64,000 bases of DNA from Macropodus opercularis (Eukaryota > Chordata > Actinopteri > Anabantiformes > Osphronemidae): assembly GCA_030770545.1 (NCBI GenBank), contig CM061104.1:9123001-9187000 (forward strand). The letters run 5' to 3'. The notes under the pieces are model-generated. The model searched no databases. It was not told the origin of the DNA and worked only from the letters and a program-made list of their open reading frames with translations. Position numbers and translations under genes: made by a program. Positions within the stretch are counted from its first letter, which is position 1; each line of letters begins with the position of its first letter. Below, piece by piece: positions 1 to 13,618 of this stretch.

Positions 1-807
1 AAAGTGGAAGTGAGTGGAGGCCACATCCAGCAGGAGCCCCTCCACTGCTCGGGCCCTGATGGGGTTGATTAATCCACAGCAACTATGGTTTGTCTTCTAC
101 AGCTGAGTGAACAACTTCATTTCAGCTGATGAGTTCAAGCTCAGGTCAGCGCGGTCCTCATCTGTGACATTACAGCCGCCACACAAGGAGAATTAATTTC
201 TCCCACTCTGAAAACAACTGCACGCTACTGGGACCTGGCTTTGGAGACGAGCTGCAATTAGGATCAAACGTGTCAGAAAGCACTGATATGCTGAAGTGAT
301 ACTGTTTTGTACGGGAGGAATTTCTTCTTTTTTTTTTTTTACTCTGTTTACTTTTCATGTGGCTTTGGTAATGTTGGTCAATTGTAAACAATGATGGCTT
401 TTTTCCAGGCCTTCTCTGCTTTTGACAGACGACTGTTTGGAGTCTCCCGCTCTGTAGTTTCCAGCTCTGAGAAATGAATGTGCTGAACACAAACAGGTGA
501 AGCAATCTGCAATAGTCATTTTCACAAAAAAGTGGCGCCAAGGAAAGCAAACCTCGAGTGATGTTTGTCTTTGTTTCCCAGACCATCCATTCTGTAGTAT
601 GGCTTCCATTTGCATCTAATATTACCTCTGCAAAATCAAAGAAAAATGAAAACTATTTTTTGATTTCTGCATGGTTTGCCATCTGTTACCATACGTCTGA
701 ATTCTACATCCTCAAGCTCTGAGGCATTCGCTCACTTTCTCTCTAATTCACAACCATTTATCTTTTCTTCCTTTTCTCTGTTTTCTTCTTCGCAGTCAGT
801 CACAAAA

Positions 808-854
<47 letters not shown>

Positions 855-3800
855 CCCAACACTGAGCTGGCCTCTCAAGCATCACCAGTGCGCTGAAGGT
901 TTCATCAAAATATTTAAACATGAGCAAAATAAACCCCACAAGTTTACTCCTGAGCCTTCAGTGAACTTTTACTTTGAGCGTGTTGAAATGATACAGTGCT
1001 GTTAAACACAGAGACATACTGTGAATTTCAACAACACTGATTTACGCACACGCGGGTTATGCAGACTAAGGCCACGTGGAAATGAAGTGACTTTTAAATG
1101 GGTGAGCATTAATAAATCAGTGGAGCCTTTCAATAGACCACGTCAGTGTGTTTCCGACCTGTCTGCTGGGGCCTTGACAAAGAGAGTCCTAGCATTATTA
1201 CAAATAAATATTAGTTGGGATATATAGCCCTGTCACAGCTCTGGATTATGGTTATGGTTCCAGGAATAATTGAATCTGTGCAGATTGTGATCTGGGTGAA
1301 TTAATGGATTGTTCTAAGAGGCTGAGGCGTACAGAGGAGCTTCGGCTTTGGCTGTTTGGTGATGTGTGGGAATTAATTTCACTGTTTAGCACGGAAAGGC
1401 ATATTGTAAAATGGGCGAGGGGTGTCCTGCGATGTATGTCACAGTCGGTGTTATCGAGAGCGTCATGATGAAACGTCAGTGTCTGTGAGGTTTGAAATAA
1501 CACTGTGTGTTATCTTCGCCGTGGAATATTCATTGCTGCAATTATTCAAACCTGCAGAGATTATGTGTGCGTTTATGTGTAGTGAGGAGAAGATATGGCC
1601 TATGAAAAGTTATTCACGACTGTCTGCACATAAATCAGCATCACATTATGAAAATAAACGCACAGCTACATAAAACCTCACAGTTGATAAGAAATGCTAC
1701 CCGCAAAGCGGCCGAGAATTCAAGGCGCTCTGTAAATAAACGGACGTTGCGGAGCCCTGCAAAGTTGAACGTGCTTTGATAAAGTTTCCACTCGGCTTTC
1801 GAGTCTGCGCTTTACACAAGAGGGAGAAAAGAACGATTTGTAAAAGAGACAAGAAAAAGTTGTCAGGATTGAGCCGATACAGTACATGTCACCGGTGCTC
1901 GATCTACAGTAGCGGCACTCGCATGAAACACAAGTTGGGCAGAGCGAAGACAAAGAGCTTGTCTCCTTCAAGCATGAAGGAAGACAGAGAGAGAATATGT
2001 AACCGTCCTTAAGTAATTTTGTTTACTGGCCCTGGCTCCTGAGCACTCGGGGTAAAATCTCTAGGCTCTCTCCCATCTATTGAACAAAACTCAGCAAATT
2101 GGTACCTCAGGTTTGTTTCTCTTTGAGCTCTCTCACCTGGGAGTCGGGGGAAGAATTGCCTTGTAGGCCTGAACTGCAAACAGCTTTCTCTCTGATCTGC
2201 TCCCTTCGCCCTCACACTATTTGAACTGTGTTTTCCCCTGGCATTCTGGGAACCGTTTGCTTTCTTTCTCTGTGTCGAGAAAGAAAAAGGCTGTGTTCTT
2301 CATACATTTTTTAAAGTCTGGTGTGTATGTTCCCTCACACACACACTTTCCCCTCTGCTCTCATTGATGCTTTCAGGGCAGTTCTGTCAGTACCTGGACG
2401 TCATTTTGTTTTTAAAGCCAAGGTCCACCGACTCGCCCCAATTTGTAAACAAGTTTGGACGACATGAGCGCATTAGTGTCGGTTCTCTGTAAATTCAGTG
2501 TTGAGAAATGCAGAGTACGTGTACTACACGGCGCTTTGATGAAGCTGTCACGGATCAATAATTCATCACAACTTTTCTTGGGTGTACAGGCATCTCAGTA
2601 AGTTTCTGAGCAAAACAGAAAGGAATCAAATGAAAGCAGAAAGACAGGGAAACACACAAACACACGCACACACACCGTGTTTATATTTAATGGCTTTTTG
2701 CTTTTGGAAATGCCACATCGCACTTGGTCAGCATGTTTAGACAGGACCAGAGGAAGGAAGGAGGATGGAAGACTGGAGAGGGAGGGGGGGGAGTGAAAAA
2801 CAACTCGGTACAAGCACCTCTGGTTTGTTCTCATTTTGTTATTTAGCTCCATGAAGAAAGGGGAAAAAATGCTTTGGCCACCATCTTGTGGTATTTCCTG
2901 CTAATCCCTGCAACCTCCTGCTCTGCGGTGGTGCTGGTGGTCTCTCTGTGTGTGTTTGCATGTACATATGTGCACCTGCGCGTGTGTCTGAGCTCTAGTT
3001 TCTAGTGTGTGTGGCCAAAATCTAAATCCATGCCAGGACAGCAATCCGGTCTGAAAACACAGCTCCTAATCCTTTAACCTTCAGAACAAGAGGAGCGGGA
3101 AAAACAGCTGAAGGGCCCCATGTGGTGAAGCAGAGGGAGAGAGGCAGACACCCAACTAAGACCAGACCAGAACAGGAGGCCAGTGATATTCATTCAACTC
3201 CCCACCCCCCTTCTCCTGGAGGCAGGGAAATGGATTTCTATTTTTGGTGGCTTGATATCGCTGATCATGGTTCATAGCCTCCTTTCAGGGCCTGGAGTTA
3301 ACATCGCGGGCTGATGTCAGGATGCGAACACTGATCAGAGCCAGGGAGATGGGTCCTGATGGCCTTCCAATCTGCCAAAGCTGTGATGGCTGCTTTGCTG
3401 ATACCATCACAGTAAATTCTATCACTGTCACTCTCTGTTTCTATCCAGAAGCACTCAGAGTATGTGTTGGCACGTCTCAGTGTGTGCGTTTGTGTGTATG
3501 TGCTGTTTTCAGCTGTCTGTGACTGACACGCTATCTGATGGCATTGTGCTCTATGGTGTGTACTGTAGCTTAACCTCAGCGATGCCTTTTTTTTTTTTTT
3601 TTGGCGAAAACTTGAGACGGAGGAGTAACACGTGTGATGACCAACAGGAAGATGAGTGCAAAAAAGAAAGTGCAGGTTAGTAGTTATAGCAACAGATTTC
3701 AAAGAAGAAGAAGGAACGATATTTCATAATTACAAGTTCTCAACGTACATGCAACCATCATTTTTTACATTCCCATCCATGTGGCACATGGGTGAGAACC

Positions 3801-4058
3801 AGTGTCGCCCTAAGGTGCGTGCGTCTCGTCTGAAGTTGCAGCTCTCCAAATCCCATGCTATCAGAAGTCCAACCTTCGCCTCCTGTGGCTGTGTTGATAT
3901 TTATGCTAAGGGATAAATCCTGACAATAAATAAATAAGCTGTTCCGCCTACTGTTCTGTCTTTCATAGCCCCCAGCATATTCCCGGGGCCTCGCTCCAGC
4001 AAGGGAAATATATAAACAAGGAAAGATCAGAAGAGACTTAGCCAGGGGCAGTAACTGT
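1..4058. other. intergenic, 5' flank of irx2, far left
   Basis: No gene is recognised. The first 320 bases and about 1250-1560 have balanced composition with homeodomain-type sites (GATTAATCC near 67, GAATTAATTT near 190, GGAATTAATTTCAC near 1370) and look like possible conserved elements. An (AT)n tract lies at 817-851. Open frames here are short and have no recognisable domains. Confidence 0.5.
804..851. repeat. poly-A followed by (TA)n microsatellite
   Basis: Thirteen A residues run directly into about 17 TA units. Confidence 0.95.
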
Positions 4059-4086
4059 ACACACACACACACACACACACACACAC
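4059..4086. repeat. (AC)n microsatellite
   Basis: About 14 AC units. It sits inside a spurious reverse-strand open frame. Confidence 0.95.
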
Positions 4087-4539
4087 GTAAATTCATACTG
4101 TATGTATCTGTAGACTTACTGTATAAAATCTCTCTGTATAAAGATCTTAATTGCTCGCAGACTCTTATTCGAGGTTCTGTATGTGAACGGGTTACAGCAG
4201 ACATTTAACTGTGAACGTCTGTAGACAAGGACCCGGTCCTGCAGCTTTCTGTCCCACACATATAGACGACGGAAGGAGAAACACACCACTGTGATTTAAA
4301 GCATTTGCTGATGAGTAAAAGTCTGGAGAATGTCTAAATAAACATCCAGATTAATGTGTGCTGCAACAAACGGCCAGCAAGTAGGACAGCTCCAACAAAA
4401 TAAAAGAAAAAAGTCCCTTCACTGAACTTTCTGCTTGTTATCGTATTCATCGCTGCGAATGTTCAATACAACTGGCAATAAGAGCAGATAAACATAATGT
4501 AGCTCTCTCTGGTCTGGCAGGCGGTTCCACACACTGCAT

Positions 4540-4800
4540 TACATTTCCAGTGGCAGGCAGTTTGCCTCATCCTCCGTACCATTAGGGCCATCAATGTCGA
4601 CAGGATCAATACCTGTGTTTTGGCCTCAGTGCCCCTGCCAGAGATAGCATGTCACTGCTGACAGACAAATATCAGCGCTTTGCTCTGTGACGGAGGGGAA
4701 ATCGCAGTACTTTTCCGTTAAGATCATCCAACATGGTATTGATTTGCCCCGTGCTAATCATACATCAGAGCTGAATAAATGGCTCAGAGGCAAACGCTCC
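4540..4800. other. candidate conserved non-coding element
   Basis: This repeat-free, complex stretch contains several regulator-type sites, including GGTATTGATTT, GCTAATCATAC and TGCTGACAG. No coding potential is seen. The call rests on sequence texture only and needs an alignment to other fish. Confidence 0.3.
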
Positions 4801-4980
4801 ATTGTTCACGTTTGGGAGATGTAATAAAAAAGAGAGACATTTCTTTTATTGCTTGTAACTTGGGGCTAGTCCCATAATCGCGCCTTGATGGGAAAAAGCC
4901 TGGTTAGATCGAGGTCCGTCAAAGTGTTGTCGGTACTTTTTAGTGATGATCCCATCGACTGAGGCAGATCCTGATTGCAG

Positions 4981-4983
<3 letters not shown>

Positions 4984-5013
<30 letters not shown>
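4984..5013. repeat. (GT)n microsatellite
   Basis: About 15 GT units in an otherwise unremarkable intergenic region. Confidence 0.95.
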
Positions 5014-5017
<4 letters not shown>

Positions 5018-8000
5018 TTTGGTGGTTGTACACTAGCAGACAACATCTGTTTTATTACTGAAAATAAAAGCAACAGGAACCAGGACTGGGTGGTAATAGT
5101 TTGGTATTTCATGCGCTCACATCAGATTCAGTAGCATAAGCCCCACATTATGAACTATACTGGGTCCCTGGCTGAGTGAAACCTTCAATTAAAAATATTA
5201 ATAAGGTTACACACCCTTCAACACCCCGTTTGACTTTGACGTGTAGAGTTGTCATCCCACACCCCATCGTACAATCCAGAGACCTTGCAACATGCAGAGT
5301 CTGCCACTGGACACCACTGATTTCTTCTCTACGATGTTGACAGCGAGCAGTTACATCTTGAAGACAGCTACTGGGATCCGTTTCAGCCTCATCTGAGTCG
5401 CACTAGCACTCCGCGGTTTTGATTTGAGGCTTGCCAACTGGATTTCGTTTTAGAGTTTTACCCACTTCCTCTGGGCAAACTCAGAACGGGACAGAGCAAC
5501 GAATATTTAGTGTTATGCAGAAGCACTTGAAGCCATCTCCATAGCGGTCGTGTGATAAATCCACACTTTTTTTGATGCTGAGTGTGTTGAAAGCGATGTT
5601 AGGTAAGGTTGGAAATCAATCTGCTGCCGTGTGGAGGAGGTGAAATCATTATATAAGATCCAGCAGTTCTTGATCTCTTGTTTCCTTCCATCTTCTTTTT
5701 TCCCCCTGACTACTCTGTTATCAGCACTTTTCCATCAAAAACCATCCTGATAACAGAGTGGAGAACTCAATTGACCTTGACTGGATGTAGGGAAGTAGAC
5801 ACTTGTACTGAGGAAAAGGGAGCAAGGGAAGTGTCTCACTGTCTGTCTGTCCATCTGTTTTCACAAATGTCACATGAGGGAGCAGTAGGTTGGGATTAAC
5901 ACCAGTGTGAGAGGTGGGACAGTGAAGTGCATTTAATGTCGGTTCACTGTCTTCTTGAAGAGCTTTGACAGAAGGAAAACGTTCAGTGTCTGCATGTTTT
6001 TTTCCACCTATGGCAGTGAACCTAACGCTGGATTTGATAAAGCCTCTGTGCTGCCGTACGAACCCAACCGGTGTCGTCGTGCGCTGAACCTCCCCCCTGA
6101 CTCAGAGAGACGCGATCCCGCTGCTCATCGGTCATATTCGTGCTAATAAAGAAAATAGACGGGCCTCGGCCTTATTCCCCAAATCTGGGAAGTATTTGCC
6201 AATTTAATCATCAATTTATAACAGAAGCTGCAACACATTGCATAAGCACTCGAGACTCCTGGGACAGTTGCAAACTTGACCAACTGCCAATAAGTGGCGG
6301 TGCCTAATATTCAAGAGCCATTTACCTCCTATCTGGTTCCTTTGCCTCATATCAAGGCCCATAGTAGAAAGCCTGTCTCTCTCCCTGGATAATTAACTCG
6401 GCTTTGTTGTGTACAGAACACATGCACATCCATTTCCAATTAGCGGCGTACAGCAAATACCACTACTAAACACAATATTTTAGAGCAGCTTAGTGATTTT
6501 TTCTAATATATACCTAGCGTAGGTAAGTCAATACTGCCAGCGGGCCGCTGCTAAATGAGTGGAAGTCTGCACATGCCTTGCAGCACAGTTTCCAACGGTT
6601 CCCTCCTCTACATGTAAATGACCTCCTGTCCTGGATCTTTGATTGCAGATCAATGACTGTTTGCTTTATTTCAACATTCAGCGGTGGTGAACCACAACGC
6701 CACGGGGGCAAATGTTGAACAGAGAATTTACAGGTTCGCTATCGAGCACTTTGAAACAATAAAGCTGCTAGTGAGCTATTAAACAAACGAGAGAATAAAG
6801 TGGCTGCCGCGGACCGAGATTAACACGATAGATACAACGTCGAAGGGTGTAATTATTCTTTACTGACACAAACGTTTAGCCCCCAGAGCGGAACAGTGTT
6901 TACCACAAATACCGCCACCACGCTTGACCTAATCATGGGCTGAGATTTACCTGACTGCATTTCAAATGCGTTGCAGGTGATTTGTGTGTTAGAGCTGGAA
7001 TTTACAGCCTGACTTAGTGCTAAAATTGATCTCCCGCACAACAGCCAGACAGGTTTACCGTGGTGCTGCATGATCACGTACAAATGTAATACAGGAAAAT
7101 ATAACAAAACAAACAAATAACTTAACATGTTTCTATCTATATGTCTATCATAAAGCTCAGCCCAAGTAGTTCAGATGTTATTTTGTAAAGCTGCTTGTTG
7201 GGACACTTCAAGTGTCACTTTGTTTGTAATAACATCGAACTCAACCTTCTGCTTTATGTTTTTTGTTTCAAAGAAATGTTGGAATTACACAGCACGAAAT
7301 TATTTGTAATGTCAAACAGACGTGTGTAATTGCGCATTGCATAACTCCACGAACATATACACCAGCGGACTCCTATCGGCCAGCGGGGACGATAGATTGC
7401 TGCCAGCTCCTGAAATAAAAATAAGGCAGTTTCTATATTGTCCTGCCAACGAGTTAAAGCCACGAGCTGCATTCCAGGTCTTGATTGTGTGTGTGATTTG
7501 TCTGATTTTGTATATGCATTTGGTGTGTGTGTACTCTGACCGCTGAAGTGAGTGTGTGTGCGTGTTTGTGCCCTGGCTGGCGTGTCAGCTGATGTCCCCA
7601 GTAATCCAGCAGTGGGCCTGTTGTGGATTAGTCGACGGCTCCAGGGGATGGGAATCCCATTCCTGTTTACAGCTCTGCCTGGCAGGAAAAAAGGCGAAGA
7701 TGCCTTCTATGTGCTGCCTTCACACCGGTTGGAGCCTGGAGGTGTGTTTATGGGCGCGTTTTTGTGAAGATGATGTGTATGCATACAGAAATGTATTTAT
7801 GTTTAATGGTACAAAAGTCTCAGGTCGTTATAAGAGTGGTGTTTTAAAGACGTGAAGGCATTTGTTGGTTGTGTAACAGAAATTCTTTATAGTGAGCAGT
7901 TCCATCGAGGCTGAGTGTTAAAATAGGACCAAGGCGACTGTCATTCATTTCTTTCTTTCTTTTCCTGAAAAACGTCTTCTCTCGGACAAATCTCTGCTCC

Positions 8001-9514
8001 CTCGGATGTTAAGAGAGAAAACACAACGTTATCAGTTTGGCCACGTGTTAGAGAGACTCCTGGTGGAAACGTGCTGGAGTTTTGAGGCATTTATATCACA
8101 TCTAGTGAAGACATACACAAGCCATTACACGGCAACAACATGAAATCCCATCACAATAGGATTTGTTTTGAAGTCACTGGAACATCACCCAACAGAAGGA
8201 CTGACCCGCTGAACCTGGAGACACAACTTACCTTCTCCCTAGTGACATTTCAAATGCCACCTTTCTTCCACCCAGATACAAAGAAAAAAAACATTGTGTG
8301 TGTGTGACTGGGACTTGCAACTCAATAGCACAACAAAGGATCTGCGGTGGCAAGTCCCTGCGCATACATTATATGTCAGCATCGCCGTCATACTGTTAGC
8401 TTGTCCCAACTGTACAAAGCCAGCCTCATTCAGGGTACCTAACCAAGGTCAGCCTGGATTAGCCGCTAGTAACCCTATCAGGTCCAGCACAATGATTACA
8501 AAGCCCAGTGACACTGACTGTCAGCAGACTCTTTCTAGGCAACCCTATCTGCTCGACCCTTGGCTACAGAGCCACCGGAGACGGTTAGTCCATTTCAAAC
8601 TGTCCCCCCTTTGTGTCTTTTTTTATTTCACCCCTTTGATTTTCTGTGACTACTTTGGTTCATCAATCAGCTTGTCTGGATGTGTGTGTGTTTGAAACCC
8701 ACGCTGCACATAGTTCCTATAATTTGTGGATTTTTTTTTTCTTCCTCCTTTCCCCATAGTCCGTTTACTGTTCGCTAGTATTGAAGGCAACAGCCGTCCC
8801 ATCTAAGCCCCCCACCCTCCAGTCTGGAGATGAATGAGGCCTGTAGCTTTATGCTTTACGCCATGAGTCTATTTAATGCTTAGTGTAACACTGTGTCAAA
8901 ATTCAATATTAGTCGTTACTTGTTGTTTGCAAGACAGCACTTTTTTAAAGCGTCATTTTACTTGTCAAACCAATTCAAAGTGTGAGGGGGAAAAAAACAC
9001 AAAACGCCTTTTTGTTTCTCAACAAGTGCAGTTGTTGTTCGCCTTCCTCTTTTTTTAAAAGAGGAATTACACTTCAAGCCCAGCGGTTCACTGCCTCATT
9101 TTCCTTCCCGAGAACTGTTCTCCCAACATCCATGTCAGTTAGCAGCTTGTTAAACAAATCAGACCTGAAGAAAGTATGTGATTCTGTTAAAAACAAAACT
9201 ATGATAAACAAGAACAGGAGCAACAGCAGCGCTAGGAGCGTAGCACATTTGAGGCAACGTGGCAACCGATGTTCTCCACTTCAGCACATCAGAGGCGTCC
9301 CTGCCTCCGTCGCCCTAAAGGTACCCGTTTACAAAGTGATAGGGCTCAGGGTTTTTAACTCGGGGCGAGGGGCTGATTTGAAACCCCCTCTGCTGCCAAG
9401 CGCATGGACGACTGCAGATTAGAAGAGGGTTGGCAGCAGTGGGCAGATGCCAGGCGGGGAGAGAGAGGACGGCCTGTCGCCATTCTGCCACCCAACCCCT
9501 CACTCCCCCAGCTG
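5014..9514. other. intergenic, 5' flank of irx2
   Basis: No gene is recognised. About 6150-6480 is repeat-free and contains TTTAATCATCAATTT, TAATTAACTCGG and CCAATTAGCGGC, and so may be an enhancer. About 8200-8590 is also complex with CAATGATTAC and GGATTAGCC sites. Short GT-rich patches lie near 7550 and 8680. Confidence 0.45.
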
Positions 9515-9540
9515 CCCCCCCCCCCCCCCCCCCCCCCCCC
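9515..9540. repeat. poly-C run, 26 bases
   Basis: Twenty-six consecutive C residues, followed by a C-rich segment. The length is prone to sequencing and replication slippage, so the true count may differ. Confidence 0.95.
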
Positions 9541-12172
9541 TTCTTCTGACCCCTCCCCCATTGTGCAAAAACTACACCAAAGAAATTTCAGGGGGGAAAA
9601 CGCAAACAGAGGGGAGGGCGCGATGAACTGCCGCAGCGCTTTGTATCAAAAACGCAGCAAACGTGACACTGTTGTAATGACGGATGCATGAAGACACGTC
9701 GTGCATTATTTTTGTCCCTGATCTCAGGAGTTCGGGGATTGTTTTGATCACACGCGGCTGACAGCAGGGCGGCCTGGCTAACTAAGTTGCACAGGGAGAG
9801 ATCACAATGCAGTTTTTTTTTCTCCTCTGCCTCTGCTCACCCACGCACAAACACAAACGCACCAACTCACTGCACTGTGCACACGCTTTGGATTCTGAAC
9901 ATTGCTTCATCAACCCACATTTCTTTTTTTTTTTTTATTCAAGTGCGTAAATAGCTCATGTGCTTAGAGCTCATCGCAATCCTCTACTCAACCAACGCGC
10001 GAGTCTATGTCCAACAAGTCTTCGAGCACAATGTCATATTTAAAAAATGTGATCAGACCTGTTCAGAGAGGCTACGTTTGTTTTTTTTATGTGGACCAAG
10101 TCGACGTACCACAATATGGAGGCAGTGTTTACTCTAAACAATGGGCAGACTGGGGCTTTAATCACACTGCTGTTTCCCGACTCTATTGATTTGAGACCAG
10201 CTCAATATGACTACATCACTCGTCCATTTCTCTGGCGCACCACTGCGCTGTTATTCATGCACTTACAGGTCAGAATAGTAAAGTGGCCCACACACTAACT
10301 GTATCCAGCTCCACCTATAGCATTGCCCACAGACGCACCTACATAGTAAACACAATACAATTCTCCAGCGCAAGACACGTAAGTAAATAAAGCACTGAAG
10401 TATGAAAAAACTGAAATCAATATTTATTAAGTGATATGTGTAAAAAAGCATTAGCAGTTAGCATAGTCCCATGTAACTTGATACCAAATCTGCTAGTTTT
10501 GCATCATTCAAGGTTAAATTCTGCTGGGAGAGAATAGAGAACAAGTCAACGCCTGCTTCCTTCTTTTATGACGAATGGCGTGTTTCAATTCATGACGGCG
10601 GTGAGGGAATTAGAAAAGCGCCTTTCTTACGGAGAAATCATGATTATTTTTAATTTGACTCCACTTACTGTAGAAACAAATGTAGCAGCTGCTTTGTTAG
10701 AGCCAACCTGATGAGGACATGTAAACCCATCAAAGCCATAGTTTTTATTTTCAATTTTTAGTTGTGTACGGTCACAAATAAAACTGTTTGTGTATTTAGA
10801 CAAATGGCAAATACTGAAAATCGTAAAGTAAGCATTATTTTTAACAATTATATAATGGTTGTTTTGACATCTGTTTAGGCCCTTTCTGACCTAAATATGT
10901 CTTTGTGCTCCCTTTGTCTGTGTTTCTGTCTGACCATCCTCCAGACTTCATTTGTTTCTCCGTCTAACTTGTTGTGTTGTATGTGTGTGTGTGTGTGTCA
11001 GTCTCTTCTCCTCCGTCTCCTGTATCTCCATCACATTGAGACTAAAATATCTTAGAGGCTTCAACCTGCCTGAAACTGAGACTGTACTACTGTGGAGTTC
11101 ACAACACACACACACACAGTTAAACACCTTCACAGGACAACAGGTGCACTTCCACACTGACAGTGTGTGTGTGTGTGTCATATTTCCACGAGTGCACTTA
11201 CACACTCACAATTTTCAATGGCATGCACTCAGCAGTTTCACACATAGAAGTGAAAACATTAAATAAAACACACATACACATTATCTCTCCCACTCACAGT
11301 AATGGTACTGTACTAATGGCCAGCCTGTGGCCTGAGTGTAGAGGAGACAGTGCCCCCTGGTGTGGGCTAACCAGTACTCCCCGCCAGCCGTATCTTGACC
11401 CAATCTATACCGAGAGCAATTATTCACTCTTCTGGGATCGATTTGTCGTGTCTGAAACGATAAACCACCTGACATTTCCTAAAATATACAAACAATTTCC
11501 TGTGTAGCCAAACAGTCTATAAAATAATTGAAGTTACAAATTCTTTACATCTCCAAAAACACATCTAACTTTTGCTGCATTTAAAACCGGAGGTTGTGCC
11601 ATATGGCTGTGAATTGTCACGGTTGCTGTGTTGCTGTGTTGTAAGTATGTAAAGTATGTAACTGCTATTTATTTACACCAAGTTCAGAAATTATAGTGTC
11701 TAATACAAATTATTACCGGTGCAAATTAATATAACCACTCAGAGCAGATAAATCCCTGCACTGTTCATCAGTAACCGGCCTGTATCATGTCACAATCAAG
11801 TACTGTGACTCATATGTTTTATAATTATTTAGTCACATAATAACATGATGCAATATTTACAAAGGTCTCCTTGCAGCCATTTCTTGGTTATTTGTTATAG
11901 TGCAACAGATCTTTTAAAATGTGGTGCTTGCCCACAAGCTTGTTTTATCGTGTCCTTTTAATTAAAGCATTGCTGATACTACGCCCTCATTATGTACATG
12001 ACGTTGTAAAGCATTTGTGTTGCTTGACTTATCAAATAATCATAATACTGACATGTCCATTCTTAAAGTAAGCTAAATTGAGATTAACATTATGGGTGGT
12101 ATAAATCATTTCAATACATTGCATGGGTTTGGTGTATTCATTACACAATGCTCATTAATGCCCTGTGTGCAG
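9541..12172. other. intergenic, distal 5' region of irx2
   Basis: No gene is seen. About 10980-11280 alternates short GT and CA tracts. About 10560-10770 and 11860-12170 are AT-rich with homeodomain-type sites (AATCATGATTATTT, CTCATTAATGCC). A CTCF-like motif lies at 11349. Confidence 0.45.
11349..11362 (-). promoter_or_regulatory. CTCF-like motif (minus orientation)
   Basis: The + strand reads AGTGCCCCCTGGTG; its complement, CACCAGGGGGCACT, matches the CTCF core CASYAGRKGGC exactly. Occupancy cannot be judged from sequence. Confidence 0.45.
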
Positions 12173-12220
12173 TATAAAAGGAGACCAGGCTCTTCTTTTC
12201 TATTATAATATGTACATGTA
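12173..12220 (+). promoter_or_regulatory. TATA box followed by an Irx-type TACATGTA palindrome
   Basis: TATAAAAG at 12173-12180 is a canonical TATA box. Thirty-three bases downstream lies TACATGTA (12213-12220), the palindromic core reported for Iroquois homeodomains in binding studies. The pair sits 1.4 kb upstream of the irx2 start codon and could be an upstream promoter with autoregulatory input, or part of an enhancer. A chance TATA is also possible. Confidence 0.25.
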
Positions 12221-13159
12221 TTTAGGGCCTGTGAATAAATTAGTCATTCCTGCGGACAGGAAAGCGGAATTGTGTCCATTTAAACTGTGCTGTTGTTGAC
12301 AAGGCTGCCAGACGACGCCGCAGTGAAGGAACAAGCCCCTGATAGATGGATACATTCACTGGGATGAATACTGATGAGAATGACTGTTAGCCCGCTCTTC
12401 TCCTAAATAGTTGGCACCTTGGCTGCCCGGCTCAAAGCCTCCGTCACAGGTCTCAGGTTCCCCGTGCTGTGCTGTATCGCTTGTCTCCAACAGAGGTCAT
12501 AGCGCCTGCAATCACAATAATACAGGACAAGGCTGTGGCCCGTTTACACGTAGGCAAGTCCACGCACGCAACGATGCGCACGCAAAAGTGCGCGGCCATA
12601 AAAGTGCCCAACTCGCTTAAAAGCAGGGATCCACGCACAGACTGTCCCCTCGTAACGCGACATTATTATTCCTGGTGAATCTAACAAGAGTTCTGTGCGT
12701 CAGTGGGGATGGAGGAGCTGGGGACGCCTCCCACAGGCCACAGCGCGCGCACACCCACATTCACGGACGTTAGATCGCTGGACTGACGGAATAAGAAGCT
12801 GCACAGGCAGAGCCCGGACCGTTTTATACTCCCTCTCTTCCTGTCTCTCTCCTCCCCTCTTACACAAGTTTTGATCTGACTGACGCCGTGTGCCCTCAAA
12901 TATTATTCTTAACCTCTTTCCCCCTCTCTGTCAGTCTGCTTGTAAAAACTGTAAAAACTAAATATGTTTATTTTTATTATTACTTTTTTTTAAACCATAA
13001 TTGAAATTATTTGATAAAAAATATCTCTCTTTTAATTTTTGATACACCCCAGAAATGGGAAAGTTACACCATTTACGCATCTGCTATTTTATTTAGACGG
13101 GTTTTTTTTATTTTTATTTTTAATTATTATTATAAAGTTCTACTGTGAACTACACGAGC

Positions 13160-13618
13160 CTTGTGGCGATGGGTAGACTCTACTTTTTTGCAGTGTGGAG
13201 TCTTGGTTTTGTTTCGAGTCTCCATTTCTGTGAGGCAGAAAGGGGCGTGGATGGGATATTCAGATGAGCCGGAGTGACAGCTCCAGTTTCTCCCAATGCT
13301 CTGTGCTTCTGAAACTCCACTGGCTCCTTCCCTCCTAACTCCTCACTTCATAGTGCTGCGTACTAAAAACATCGGACGCTAGGGGATCAAGACGCATGCC
13401 ACATTGCCTCTATGTGGGCACATTAACAGATCTTTCGGGGTTTTTTCCCAATAAGGGGGCTGTGGTGGGAGGACTTTTTTTTTTTATTTTCATTGTCTGA
13501 TGAGTGTTTGCACGGCTGATTATTGACTTGATTGTTTATTATTTTGGCTGTCGTTCCCCGCCGCCCAGCGCGTTCTTTCCTCCCTTTTTGGAATCGGCGA
13601 CCTACACCGCGCTCTCCA
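13160..13618 (+). promoter_or_regulatory. proximal irx2 promoter and 5' UTR region
   Basis: This stretch directly precedes the coding start. It contains an Sp/KLF-type GGGGCGTGG (about 13242-13250), a TALE-type TGACAG (13275-13280) and a CCAAT box in CTCCCAATGC (about 13291-13300). It is less AT-rich than the block at 12950-13150. The exact transcription start cannot be seen. The motifs are read directly; the promoter role follows from position. Confidence 0.4.

Noticed and set aside
3758..4204. 148-codon reverse-strand open frame
   Set aside because: Its Cys-Val run comes from an (AC)n microsatellite; no domain is present.
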